28,046 nt of DNA from Desulfovibrio sp. UBA4079 (GCA_002382645.1 DFYP01000172.1:1-28046), one strand, 5' to 3'. Shown: positions 16,283 to 22,971, counted from the first letter of the stretch. Notes: generated by a model not told the origin, from the letters alone. Numbers and translations: made by a program.

Positions 16283-18180
16283 GCGTCCTCCGGGAAGTCG
16301 TCGCGGAACAGGGCCAGGCTGGCCGAGAGGAACACCACCAGGATGGCGCCGGAGTTGTGCAGCAGGGAGGCCAGCACCGGCGAGAGCAGGCCCCAGCCCC
16401 CGCCGAGCACGGCCAGGGTGTTGAACAGGAGGGCCAGGGCGATGTTCACCCGGACCACGGTCACGGCCCGGCGGCCCAGGCGCAGCAGGAAGGGCAGGCG
16501 GGAGATGTCGTCGCGGGTCAGGGCCACGTCCGCGGTCTCCAGGGCCACGTCCGTGCCCAGGGCGCCCATGGCGATGCCCAGGTTGGCCTTGGCCAGGGCC
16601 GGGGCGTCGTTGATCCCATCGCCCACAAAGGCCACGCGCAGGCCCTGGGCCTGGAATTCCTCCACCACCTTGAGCTTGTCCTGGGGCTTGAGCCCGGCCC
16701 AGGCCGAGTCCAGCTTGAGCTCCCGGGACAGCCGCTCCACGGCCCGCTGGTGGTCGCCGGAGAGCAGGCCCAGGGTCGTCAGCCCCAGGCCGCGCAGCCG
16801 GGCGATGGTCCGGGCCGCGCTGTCCTTGAGCCGGTCCGAGACGCCGAGCACGCCCACGGGCTGGCGGTCGCGGAAGACCACCAGGGCCGTGGCCCCGCGC
16901 TCCTGGATGTTCTCCAGGCACTGGCGCAGGGGCGCGGGCAGGGCCGCGGCCCCTCCGGCCATCTCGGCGCTGCCCACCTCCACCAGGGTCCCGTCCACCA
17001 GGGCCTTGACCCCCAGGCCGATCTCGGCCAGGACCTGCTCGGCCTTGCGCACCGTGATCCGGGCGTAGTGCGCGGCCTTGAGCACGGCCCGGGCCAGGGG
17101 GTGGGCGCAGCTCTGCTCGGCGCTGGCCGCGCAGGACAGCATCTCGTCGCTGCTCAGGGTCTCACAGGCGGCCACCTCGTCCACCCGGGGCTCGCCGCGG
17201 GTGAGCGTGCCGGTCTTGTCGAAAAGCATGACCTGGATCCGGGCCGCCTCCTCCAGGTACTGGCCGCCCTTGATGAGCACTCCGGCGCGGGCCGCGCGGC
17301 CCACCGCGGCCACCGTGGCCGTGGGTCCGGCCATGAGCAGGGCGCAGGGGCAGCCGGCCACGAGCACGGCCACGGCTCGGGATATCTCGCCGCTCAGGCC
17401 CCAGGCCAGGGCCGCGATGGCCAGGACCAGGGGCGTGAACCAGCGGGCGTAGCGGTCCACGATGCGGGCGCTGCGCGGCTTCTGGGCCTCGGCCTGGGTG
17501 ACCAGGCGGATGACCTTGCCCAGGGTGGTGTCCTGGCCCACCTTCACGGCCCGGATCTCGACCACGCCGTTGTAGTTGAGCGTCCCGGCCAGCAGGGGGT
17601 CGCCCGCCCGGCGCTCGCGGGGCACGGACTCGCCGGTGATGGAGGACTCGTCCACGGCCGTGACTCCGGAGACGATCTCGGCGTCCACCGGGATGCGCTC
17701 CCCGGGCTTGACCAGCAGGAGGTCGCCCACCCGCACCTCGGCCAGGGGCACGCTCTCCTCGCGGCCGTCGGTCAGGCGCGTGGCCCGCTCCGGGGTCATG
17801 CTCGCCAGGGCCTGGATGGAGCGGCGCGAGGACTCGCTGACCGCCTCCTCCACCAGGGCGCCCAGGGTCATGATGAAGGCCACTTCGGCCGCGCCCAGGA
17901 ATTCGCCCTGGAGCACCGAGGCCACCAGGGCGATGGCCACCAGCTCGTCCACGTTCATCCGGCGCTCCAAGAGGCCCTTCACCGCGCCGGTCACGATGTG
18001 CAGGCCGTTGCCCAGGACCGAGGCCAGGGCCAGGACCGCGGGCAGCCAGACCGGGAAGCCGGGGCGGCCCTCCAGGATGAAGGAGGCCAGGGCCAGGGCC
18101 CCGCCGCCGAGGCAGTAGAGCAGTTCCTTGAAATCGAGGAGGTCCTTGTAGGACTTGAGGCGGGAAAAACGGCCGATCAT
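16264..18180 (-). CDS. P1B-type heavy-metal-translocating P-type ATPase
   Basis: Membrane pump of 638 aa. The actuator TGES is at 182-185, the metal-site CPC at 277-279 (AGCPCALLMAGPT), the phosphorylated Asp of DKTGTLT at 321, the P1B HP pair at 360-361, and the hinge GDGINDAPA at 520-528. The last membrane helix carries LLHNSGAILVV (608-611 HNSG), unlike the MSSS of Cu pumps or the D-x-GAT of ZntA/CadA and somewhat like HNxS of Mn-type CtpC. The substrate is therefore open (Zn, Mn or another divalent ion). No N-terminal CxxC metal-binding domain exists. ATG 18180 has AGGAG 6 nt upstream. It overlaps the downstream marR-type gene. Confidence 0.92.
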   Translation of the reverse strand: MIGRFSRLKSYKDLLDFKELLYCLGGGALALASFILEGRPGFPVWLPAVLALASVLGNGLHIVTGAVKGLLERRMNVDELVAIALVASVLQGEFLGAAEVAFIMTLGALVEEAVSESSRRSIQALASMTPERATRLTDGREESVPLAEVRVGDLLLVKPGERIPVDAEIVSGVTAVDESSITGESVPRERRAGDPLLAGTLNYNGVVEIRAVKVGQDTTLGKVIRLVTQAEAQKPRSARIVDRYARWFTPLVLAIAALAWGLSGEISRAVAVLVAGCPCALLMAGPTATVAAVGRAARAGVLIKGGQYLEEAARIQVMLFDKTGTLTRGEPRVDEVAACETLSSDEMLSCAASAEQSCAHPLARAVLKAAHYARITVRKAEQVLAEIGLGVKALVDGTLVEVGSAEMAGGAAALPAPLRQCLENIQERGATALVVFRDRQPVGVLGVSDRLKDSAARTIARLRGLGLTTLGLLSGDHQRAVERLSRELKLDSAWAGLKPQDKLKVVEEFQAQGLRVAFVGDGINDAPALAKANLGIAMGALGTDVALETADVALTRDDISRLPFLLRLGRRAVTVVRVNIALALLFNTLAVLGGGWGLLSPVLASLLHNSGAILVVFLSASLALFRDDFPEDAWQSKT

Positions 18181-18260
18181 GGAGGCTCCTTGGGATCTTT
18201 TATTTGAGACAAGAGAATCTTTGTCGCATTATTATTTGATAGTCAAGATAAATATCCACA
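18181..18260 (-). promoter_or_regulatory. AT-rich control region upstream of the metal ATPase and marR genes
   Basis: This short AT-rich stretch stands out from the GC-rich surroundings. On the minus strand, TTGACT (18246-18241) is a fair -35, but the -10 is not clear. TCAAATAA occurs twice (18239-18232 and 18207-18200), 32 bp apart. The inverted pair GACAA/TTGTC (18208-18212 and 18221-18225, 8-bp gap) sits between them. These are candidate binding sites for the MarR protein encoded in the same operon. Confidence 0.4.
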
Positions 18261-18261
18261 G

Positions 18262-18290
18262 AAAAGGGGGAGCCGGGCTCCCCCTTGTTT
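18262..18290 (-). terminator. rho-independent terminator of the EF-G-like gene
   Basis: A 10-bp stem (AAGGGGGAGC with GCTCCCCCTT, 18264-18273 and 18277-18286) with a 3-nt loop is followed on the minus strand by a short TTTTC. It starts about 20 bp after the stop codon. A longer T-run lies on the plus-strand side. Confidence 0.75.
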
Positions 18291-18309
18291 TTCCTGGCGC
18301 AGCGGGCCG

Positions 18310-20379
18310 TTATTCCTCGGCCTGTTCCTTCTTGTGCCCGGCGATGACCTTTTCCGCGATCTGCGGCGGGCATTCCTCGTAGTGCGAGAACTCCATGGTG
18401 AAGGTGCCCTGGCCGCCGGTCATGGAGCGCAGGTCCGGGGCGTACTTGAGCACCTCGGACATGGGCACGTGGGCCTTGATCTCGGTGACCCCGGCCTGGG
18501 AGTCCGAGCCGAGGACCTTGCCGCGGCGGCTGGAAAGGTCGCCGATGACGTCGCCCATGTAGTTGTCGGGCACGGCCACGGTGACGGTCATGATCGGCTC
18601 CAGGAGCTTGACCCCGGCCTTTTCGCAGGCCTTCTTGAAGGCCAGGGAGCCGGCGATCTTGAAGGCCATTTCCGAGGAGTCCACGTTGTGGAACGAGCCG
18701 TCGTAGAGCGTGGCCTTGAAGTCGATGAGCGGGAACCCGGCCAGGTAGCCGCGGGCCGAGGATTCCTGGATGCCCTTGTCCACGGCCGGGATGTACTGGC
18801 GCGGGATGGAGCCGCCCACGATGGCGTCCACGAACTCGTAGCCCGCGTTGCGCGGCTGCGGCTCCATGTGGATCCAGCAGTCGCCGAACTGGCCGCGGCC
18901 GCCGGTCTGCTTCTTGTGGCGGCCCTGGATCTCGCTGGCCTTGCCCTTGAGGGTCTCGCGGTAGGGGACCTTGGGGGTCTTGAGCAGGATGTCCACCTTG
19001 TAGCGCCGCTTGGCCCGCTCGGCCGAGACCTCGATGTGGTTCTGGCCCATGCCGGTGATGAGGATGTCGGCGGTCTCCTCGTCGCGGCCCAGCGTCAGGG
19101 TCACGTCCTCGTCCAGGAGCTTGGCCATGGCCGCGTAGACCTTGTCCTCGTCGCCCTTTTCGGCCGGGGCCAGGGCGTAGGTGATGAGCTGCTGGGCCAG
19201 CTTGGGCTTCTTCAGGGTGAACTGGGCCTTCTCCTCGCAGAGCGTGTCCCCGGTCTTGGTGACCTTGAGCTTGGCCAGGGTCACGATGGCGCCGGGGCCC
19301 TGGGGCTCCTTGCTGGGGGTCTGCTCCTTGCCCTGCATGAGCAGGAGCTGGGCCACGCGTTCCTTCTCGCCCTTGGCCGTGTTGATCAGGGCCGAGTCCG
19401 GGGAGAGGGTGCCCGAGAGCACGCGCAGGACCGTGAGCTGTCCGGCAAAGGGGTCGGCCAGGGTCTTGAACACGAAGCAGGCCAGGGGCGCGTCCGGAGC
19501 CGAGGCCCGGGTGCTCCCGTCCTCGCCGGTCCAGGGCGCGTGGTCCAGGGGCGAGGGCAGCAGGGCCTGGACCGCGTCCAGGAGCTGGCCGCCGCCCATG
19601 TTCTGCAGGGCCGCGCCCACGCAGACCGGGACCAGCTCGCGGGAGCGCACGCCGGCCTGAAGCGCGGCCTTGATCTCCTCGGGGGAGAGCGCGCCTTCTT
19701 CCAGGTACTTCTCCATGAGGGTCTCGTCGCTCTCGGCGATGTTCTCGATCATGGCCTCGCGGATGGGGCCCACCTCGGAGGCGATGTCGCCGGGCACGTC
19801 GGCCTTGGACACGCCGCCCTTGCCGTCGAACATGAGGGCCTTGTTCTCGAGCATGTCCACCACGCCCTTGAAGTTCTCGCGGGCGCCGATGGGGTAGTAG
19901 AGGAGCACGGGCTTGATGCCCAGGATGTTCTTGAGGCCGTCGAAGGCGGTCTGGAACTCGGCGCGGTCGCGGTCCATCTTGTTGATGAAGACCACGGCGG
20001 GCAGGGCCGCGGTCTGCACCTCGGACCAGGCCTTGCGGGTCAGCGGCTTGACCCCGTCCACGGCGTCGATGACGAAGACCGCGCCGTCGGCGGCTGCCAG
20101 GGAGTAGGCCAGGTCGCCGTTGAAGTTGGAGTCGCCGGGGGTGTCGATGAGGAAATGCTGGTTCTTGTTCCACTTGAACTGGGCGAAGCCGGGCTGGATC
20201 GAACCGCGGCGCTTGATTTCCTCGGGCTCGTAATCCAGGGCGGTGGTGCCCTCTTCGATCTTGCCCAGCCGGGCGATGGTCCCGGCGTTGAACAGGAGCA
20301 TTTCGGCCAGGGAGGTCTTGCCGCAGCCGCCATGGCCGACCAGTGCATACGTGCGTTGACTTTTGAGCGCGTCCGACAT
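18310..20379 (-). CDS. elongation factor G-like GTPase (FusA2 type)
   Basis: Translational GTPase of 689 aa with the five-domain EF-G layout. G1 is GHGGCGKTS, G3 is DTPGDSNFNGD and G4 is NKMD. The domain II/III region (PFAGQLTVLRVLSGTL, TLGRDEETADILITGMGQNHIEV) and the domain IV/V region (GRGQFGDCW, IPRQYIPAVDKGI, GDVIGDLSSRRGKVLGSD) are present. It departs from canonical EF-G: G1 is not AHIDAGKTT, switch I has KRRGSIQP in place of RGITI, and DTPGHVDF is altered. This fits the FusA2/EF-G2 paralogue group, whose role differs from main EF-G and is poorly defined. I take ATG 20379 because GGAG lies 6 nt before it; the in-frame TTG at 20385 abuts that GGAG. Monocistronic, with its own promoter and terminator. 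Confidence 0.9.
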   Translation of the reverse strand: MSDALKSQRTYALVGHGGCGKTSLAEMLLFNAGTIARLGKIEEGTTALDYEPEEIKRRGSIQPGFAQFKWNKNQHFLIDTPGDSNFNGDLAYSLAAADGAVFVIDAVDGVKPLTRKAWSEVQTAALPAVVFINKMDRDRAEFQTAFDGLKNILGIKPVLLYYPIGARENFKGVVDMLENKALMFDGKGGVSKADVPGDIASEVGPIREAMIENIAESDETLMEKYLEEGALSPEEIKAALQAGVRSRELVPVCVGAALQNMGGGQLLDAVQALLPSPLDHAPWTGEDGSTRASAPDAPLACFVFKTLADPFAGQLTVLRVLSGTLSPDSALINTAKGEKERVAQLLLMQGKEQTPSKEPQGPGAIVTLAKLKVTKTGDTLCEEKAQFTLKKPKLAQQLITYALAPAEKGDEDKVYAAMAKLLDEDVTLTLGRDEETADILITGMGQNHIEVSAERAKRRYKVDILLKTPKVPYRETLKGKASEIQGRHKKQTGGRGQFGDCWIHMEPQPRNAGYEFVDAIVGGSIPRQYIPAVDKGIQESSARGYLAGFPLIDFKATLYDGSFHNVDSSEMAFKIAGSLAFKKACEKAGVKLLEPIMTVTVAVPDNYMGDVIGDLSSRRGKVLGSDSQAGVTEIKAHVPMSEVLKYAPDLRSMTGGQGTFTMEFSHYEECPPQIAEKVIAGHKKEQAEE

Positions 20380-20415
20380 TGCCAACTCCGTTACAGTATT
20401 GAGTTTTTATAGTGA

Positions 20416-20430
20416 GGGGAGCGTCTCCCC
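20416..20430 (-). other. leader hairpin upstream of the EF-G-like gene
   Basis: GGGGAG/CTCCCC with a 3-nt loop lies in the roughly 85-nt leader between the promoter and the start codon. It is not followed by a T-run, so it is not a standard attenuator. It may affect message stability or translation; no function is shown. Confidence 0.4.
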
Positions 20431-20471
20431 CAACGTGCTCGTCCTGGTCCGGATATTTTCAAAGGTTTAGA

Positions 20472-20501
20472 CCTATAGGAAGAGGGGCGCGAGAATGTCA
20501 A
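20472..20501 (-). promoter_or_regulatory. sigma-70 promoter of the EF-G-like gene
   Basis: On the minus strand, a perfect -35 TTGACA (20501-20496) is separated by 18 bp from TATAGG (20477-20472). This is one of the two clearest promoters in the window and predicts a leader of about 85 nt. Confidence 0.65.
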
Positions 20502-20532
20502 GTCGCGCTCCCGGGAGGCCCGGTTTCCGGGG

Positions 20533-20552
20533 CGCCCCCTTGAAAGGGGGCG
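20533..20552 (+). other. hairpin in the upstream region of the 159-aa protein gene
   Basis: CGCCCCCTT pairs with AAGGGGGCG (20533-20541 with 20544-20552; about 8 bp once the loop opens). It sits 37 bp before the ATG and 26 bp before the AGGAG ribosome site of the plus-strand gene. No T-run follows. Confidence 0.4.
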
Positions 20553-20588
20553 GGAAGTGTGCTTCTGTGCCAGGAACGGAGGAGCCCT

Positions 20589-21068
20589 ATGCCGCTGCCC
20601 GACTATCAGGACATCCTGACCCGGCTTCAGATGGCCCTGGGCAAGGCCTACCTCGCCGAGCCCAGCCTGCTGAACGTGCCCGGCCGCTCCCTGGCCTGCA
20701 AGGTCGATCCCCTCTACTACCTGGCCCTGGAGCCGGCCTTTGCCGAGCGCCTGGCCAAGGCCGCGGCCCTGCTCCCGGCCACCGTGGTGGAGGCCCTGGT
20801 GCGCACGGGCAACTACATCACCCGCGCCCCGGAGCGCTGCCACGAGCTGGACGTGAACGTGGTCCTGCACGGCCGCACCCTGGCCCTGCACGGCTCGTTC
20901 GTGGACGCGGACTTCATCGACCGGGCCCTGCGGCTCTACGCCGGGCTGCCCGGGAGCCTGGAGGTTTCCGAGCTGCGCATCGCCGGAGACTGCCGGGCCC
21001 GGCTGGAGCCCCTGTTCGAGAACAAGACCTTCCTGCGGCCCCTGGCTTTTGCCGGGTCAACTTTCTGA
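20589..21068 (+). CDS. conserved-looking hypothetical protein, 159 aa
   Basis: I do not recognise a family. The frame has the GC-rich codon use of its neighbours and a strong ribosome site (GGAGGAG, ending 6 nt before ATG 20589), so it is probably real. The protein is soluble, with no signal peptide or membrane segment. It starts MPLPDYQDILTRLQMALGKA, has an alanine/leucine-rich helical middle (about 50-80), and a mixed alpha/beta second half (HELDVNVVLHGRTLALHGSF, then FIDRALRLYAGLPGSLEVSEL). An open frame upstream to 20559 is less likely. Its stop codon lies within the 40-bp palindrome at 21061. It is divergent from the EF-G-like gene. Confidence 0.75.
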   Translation: MPLPDYQDILTRLQMALGKAYLAEPSLLNVPGRSLACKVDPLYYLALEPAFAERLAKAAALLPATVVEALVRTGNYITRAPERCHELDVNVVLHGRTLALHGSFVDADFIDRALRLYAGLPGSLEVSELRIAGDCRARLEPLFENKTFLRPLAFAGSTF

Positions 21069-21100
21069 TATCATCAGAACGTTCTGATAATATCAGAAAG
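21061..21100. repeat. 40-bp near-perfect palindrome made of two 17-bp dyads
   Basis: The two 20-nt arms match at 19 of 20 positions with no spacer (centre AACGTT). Inside are two dyads, 21063-21079 (TTCTGAT-ATC-ATCAGAA) and TTCTGATAATATCAGAA at 21082-21098, with centres 19 bp apart. The stop codon of the upstream gene is inside it. No T-run follows on either strand, so a terminator is unlikely. It looks like a paired operator; the CII-like gene 216 bp downstream is the natural candidate for the bound protein or the controlled gene. Confidence 0.8.
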
Positions 21101-21181
21101 AAGTCTGCCTCTACAGCGCTCACACTTTCTCTGAAGATCTTCTAACCCACTGAAATTGCTACATTGCGTTCCAAGGCCCGG

Positions 21182-21198
21182 TTGGCGCGGCTTTGGCA
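21182..21198 (+). promoter_or_regulatory. possible sigma-54 promoter upstream of the CII-like gene
   Basis: TTGGCGCG-N4-TGGCA keeps the required GG (21184-21185) and GC (21196-21197) 10 bp apart, with one mismatch in each half of TTGGCACG-N4-TTGCA. A second, overlapping match (TTGGCACG at 21193-21200, TTGAT at 21205) has a better -24 but lacks the GC at -12. A start near 21210 gives a leader of about 105 nt. Confidence 0.35.
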
Positions 21199-21316
21199 CG
21201 GGTTTTGATATTGCCTGGCAGAGACTGGCCCAACGGCCCTGGAAATGGACCGGTTCCGGAGCGGGCGGGAGAGCGCCCCCGGGGCCTCGTGAAAAACAGG
21301 CAAGGAGCGGGAAACC

Positions 21317-21625
21317 ATGAAAGGCGACATCACCAAGCTGACCCAGCAGATCGTGCTCGAAGGCAAGAAGCAGGCCAAGGACATCGCCGAGGCCATCGGC
21401 AAACCCTATTCCACGCTGTTGCGGGAGCTCAATCCCTTTGACGGCCAGGCCAAACTGGGCGTGGAAACCCTGCTGGAGATCATGCGTGTGACCCAGAACG
21501 TGGAGCCCCTGAAACTCATGGCCGAGTCCCTGGGCTATGAGCTGGTGGGCGTCTGCGCGCCGCGCCGCAAGCCCGCCCGCATCCCTGCGGAGAGCGGCAC
21601 CCTGCACGCGCCGGCTTTCGGATAA
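21317..21625 (+). CDS. phage regulatory protein CII/CP76-like DNA-binding protein
   Basis: Small 102-aa probable regulator. Residues 16-40 look like a helix-turn-helix (KKQAKDIAEAIGKPYSTLLRE) followed by LNPFDGQAKLGVETLLEIMRVTQNVEPLKLMAESLGYELV (one segment, residues about 39-77, key residues L-N-P, L-G-V and L-G-Y). This pattern resembles the Phage_CP76 (CII) family, whose members set lytic/lysogenic choice in P2-like phages or act as small chromosomal regulators. The tail after 80 is basic and unrelated (RRKPARIP). AAGGAG lies 9 nt before ATG 21317. No other phage genes surround it, and its GC content matches the chromosome, so it seems a resident regulator. Family call moderate. Confidence 0.72.
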   Translation: MKGDITKLTQQIVLEGKKQAKDIAEAIGKPYSTLLRELNPFDGQAKLGVETLLEIMRVTQNVEPLKLMAESLGYELVGVCAPRRKPARIPAESGTLHAPAFG

Positions 21626-21650
21626 ATCCCTTCCTCCCCCCCCTTCAAAT

Positions 21651-21690
21651 CGAAGGCGCCGTCCCGGACATTCCGCGGGCGGCGCCTTCG
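21651..21690. other. inverted repeat after the CII-like gene
   Basis: Perfect 11-bp arms, CGAAGGCGCCG and CGGCGCCTTCG, are separated by 18 nt that can partly pair. It starts 25 bp after the stop codon. The position suggests a terminator or RNA-stabilising hairpin, but there is no T-run on the plus strand. Confidence 0.5.
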
Positions 21691-21707
21691 CCGTTGAGGA
21701 ACGGCCA

Positions 21708-21732
21708 GGAGGCTTCTGGCGGTAAAGCCTCC
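21708..21732. other. inverted repeat after the 142-aa protein gene
   Basis: GGAGGCTT and AAGCCTCC (21708-21715 and 21725-21732) flank a 9-nt loop. It lies 15 bp beyond the stop of the minus-strand gene, at the convergent junction with the CII-like gene. It lacks a T-run and is at best a weak terminator. Confidence 0.4.
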
Positions 21733-21747
21733 CGGCCGCGCCCGGCT

Positions 21748-22176
21748 TCAGGCACATTCGGCCAGGAGCTCGGGCTGGTTGGGGGATTCCTGCTGCATGG
21801 CCGGGGGATAGAGCGGGGCCCGCCGTTCCCGGCGCGGCGCGAAGGCTTCGGAGGTCTGGGCCGCGCGTCGCAGGAGGAGCCGGGTCAGTTCGGCGTGGGT
21901 GTGACCGTCCCGCTCCAGGGCCAGAAGCAGGGCCTCGGGGCTGTCGAACCGCAGGGCGTCTTTCAGGGAAACCCGCTGGGGGGCATAGGCGTCGTACTCG
22001 GAGCTGAGCACGTAGCCGCCGTCCTTGGTCTCGTAGAGGGTCAGGGTCCAGAGGGTCAGGCAGTCAACATAGATGGGGCGTTTGTCGCTGACCTCGCTGT
22101 CGTCGGCCTTGGCGATCATCCGGCCCGTGAAGACCATGTCCCTGCCGCCGTTCCGCTTCACCAGGATGTTGCGCAT
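21748..22176 (-). CDS. hypothetical protein, 142 aa
   Basis: I cannot name a family. The frame has a good ribosome site (GGAGG, 5 nt before ATG 22176) and normal codon use. The first half looks like a small antiparallel beta domain: RDMVFTGRMIAKADD, RPIYVDCLTLWTLTLYETKDGGYVLSSEYDAY, broken by hairpins. A helical part follows (SLKDALRFDSPEALLLALERDG, HAELTRLLLRRAAQ), then a disordered Pro/Gln-rich tail. No signal peptide or membrane segment. The beta part faintly recalls small EXLDI-like proteins, not enough for a call. It lies between the CII-like gene (convergent) and another minus-strand unknown, 137 bp upstream. Confidence 0.72.
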   Translation of the reverse strand: MRNILVKRNGGRDMVFTGRMIAKADDSEVSDKRPIYVDCLTLWTLTLYETKDGGYVLSSEYDAYAPQRVSLKDALRFDSPEALLLALERDGHTHAELTRLLLRRAAQTSEAFAPRRERRAPLYPPAMQQESPNQPELLAECA

Positions 22177-22286
22177 CTCCGCCTCCCGCGCCTGGTCCGG
22201 GGCCCACTCCCCGGAGGGGTCTTCCGCACGATGCCACCGTACGAGAGCCCCGGGGAGGTCACAAGGGGAGGAAACGGGGAATGATC

Positions 22287-22304
22287 GGGGAGGGCGGCCT
22301 CCCC
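22287..22304. other. short GC hairpin after the 172-aa protein gene
   Basis: GGGGAGG and CCTCCCC form a 7-bp stem with a 4-nt loop, starting 10 bp after the stop codon of the minus-strand gene. No T-run follows, so termination is uncertain. Confidence 0.4.
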
Positions 22305-22313
22305 GGAAGCGGT

Positions 22314-22832
22314 TCAGCGCTCCAGGGCGGCCTTGGGGCAGGACTCCTGGAGATAGCAGATGTCGCAGCCCCCGGAGTAGGGGTAGAGCGTGAACACGGC
22401 GTACTGCCGGTTCACCGTGCCCTCGGGGTTCCAGGTCAGGCCCAGGGTGGCGAAGGCATCCAGGGCGGCCTGGCCGGGCTTGGGCAGCGGCGCGCAGCGG
22501 CCCTCCTGGAGTTCCGGGATGAGCCCGTGGGCCGCGGACATGACCATGGCGATGGCCAGGTTGTGCAGGGCCAGGCCGCTGGTGGGCGAGTCCTGCCAGA
22601 TGCCCTCGATCTCGTCCTCCACGGCCTTGTCCATGAACAGGAGCAGGTACTGGGCCCCGCCCTGGGGATTGGTCAGGCGGAAGGCGTGCAGGTGTCCGCT
22701 CCAGCGCTCCCAGCGCTCCTCGATCTCCTCCAGGGTGTCCCGGTCGATGCGGTTTTCGCCGGCCACCTCGCAGTAGAAGAACATGTCGAATTCCGGGTCG
22801 GCCGGGATCTCCTGGATATCCATCGGGGGCAT
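22314..22832 (-). CDS. hypothetical protein with C-terminal cysteine cluster, 172 aa
   Basis: No family recognised. ATG at 22832 (MPPMDIQEIP) has AAGGAG 6 nt upstream; the large open frame above it is antisense to other genes. The protein is acidic at the N terminus (DPEFDMFFYCEVAGEN, LEEIEERWERWSGHL). It has a helical middle (LALHNLAIAMVMSAAHGL) that is hydrophobic but not a clear membrane span. It ends with GGCDICYLQESCP, a C-x2-C-x6-C pattern that could bind zinc or part of an iron-sulfur cluster; two more Cys (in FFYCEV and GRCAPL) are available. A probable promoter lies at 22872-22900. It is divergent from the TPR protein gene, so the two may share control. Confidence 0.78.
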   Translation of the reverse strand: MPPMDIQEIPADPEFDMFFYCEVAGENRIDRDTLEEIEERWERWSGHLHAFRLTNPQGGAQYLLLFMDKAVEDEIEGIWQDSPTSGLALHNLAIAMVMSAAHGLIPELQEGRCAPLPKPGQAALDAFATLGLTWNPEGTVNRQYAVFTLYPYSGGCDICYLQESCPKAALER

Positions 22833-22871
22833 GGGGGACTCCTTGCTGGTGTGCTGGGAACTGTCCCGGGT

Positions 22872-22900
22872 CCTGTAGCCGTTTTCCGCTCCGGGCTCAA
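22872..22900 (-). promoter_or_regulatory. possible sigma-70 promoter of the cysteine-cluster protein gene
   Basis: On the minus strand, TTGAGC (22900-22895) and TACAGG (22877-22872) have a 17-bp spacer. It predicts a leader of about 35 nt before ATG 22832. Confidence 0.4.
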
Positions 22901-22971
22901 GGCCTGGCAAGGGGAATCCGACTCGGCGGGCTCTGGAATGTCCCGAATTGGCAGAAAAATGCACCAGACTG

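Noticed and set aside
16276..18207. 643-aa plus-strand open frame opposite the metal ATPase
   Set aside because: Shadow frame with Gln/Gly/His/Leu-rich composition; all P-type ATPase motifs are on the minus strand.
18334..20412. 692-aa open frame antisense to the EF-G-like gene
   Set aside because: Low-complexity Gly/Ala/His/Leu/Asp composition typical of a GC-rich shadow frame, with no motif; the opposite strand encodes a clear GTPase.
21061..21100. Terminator for the 159-aa protein gene
   Set aside because: The palindrome has no loop, is AT-rich, contains the stop codon itself and is followed by AAGAAGTC, not T.
21317..21625. Remnant prophage around the CII-like gene
   Set aside because: No integrase, structural or replication genes and no attachment repeats; GC content matches the chromosome and neighbours look resident.
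21651..21690. Rho-independent terminator for the CII-like gene
   Set aside because: The stem is strong, but no T-run follows on the plus strand and the loop is 18 nt, so it is listed only as an inverted repeat.
22948..22965. Sigma-54-like TTGGCAGAAAAATGCA upstream of the TPR gene
   Set aside because: The GG-to-GC gap is 9 bp, not 10, and a well-spaced sigma-70 promoter lies just downstream.
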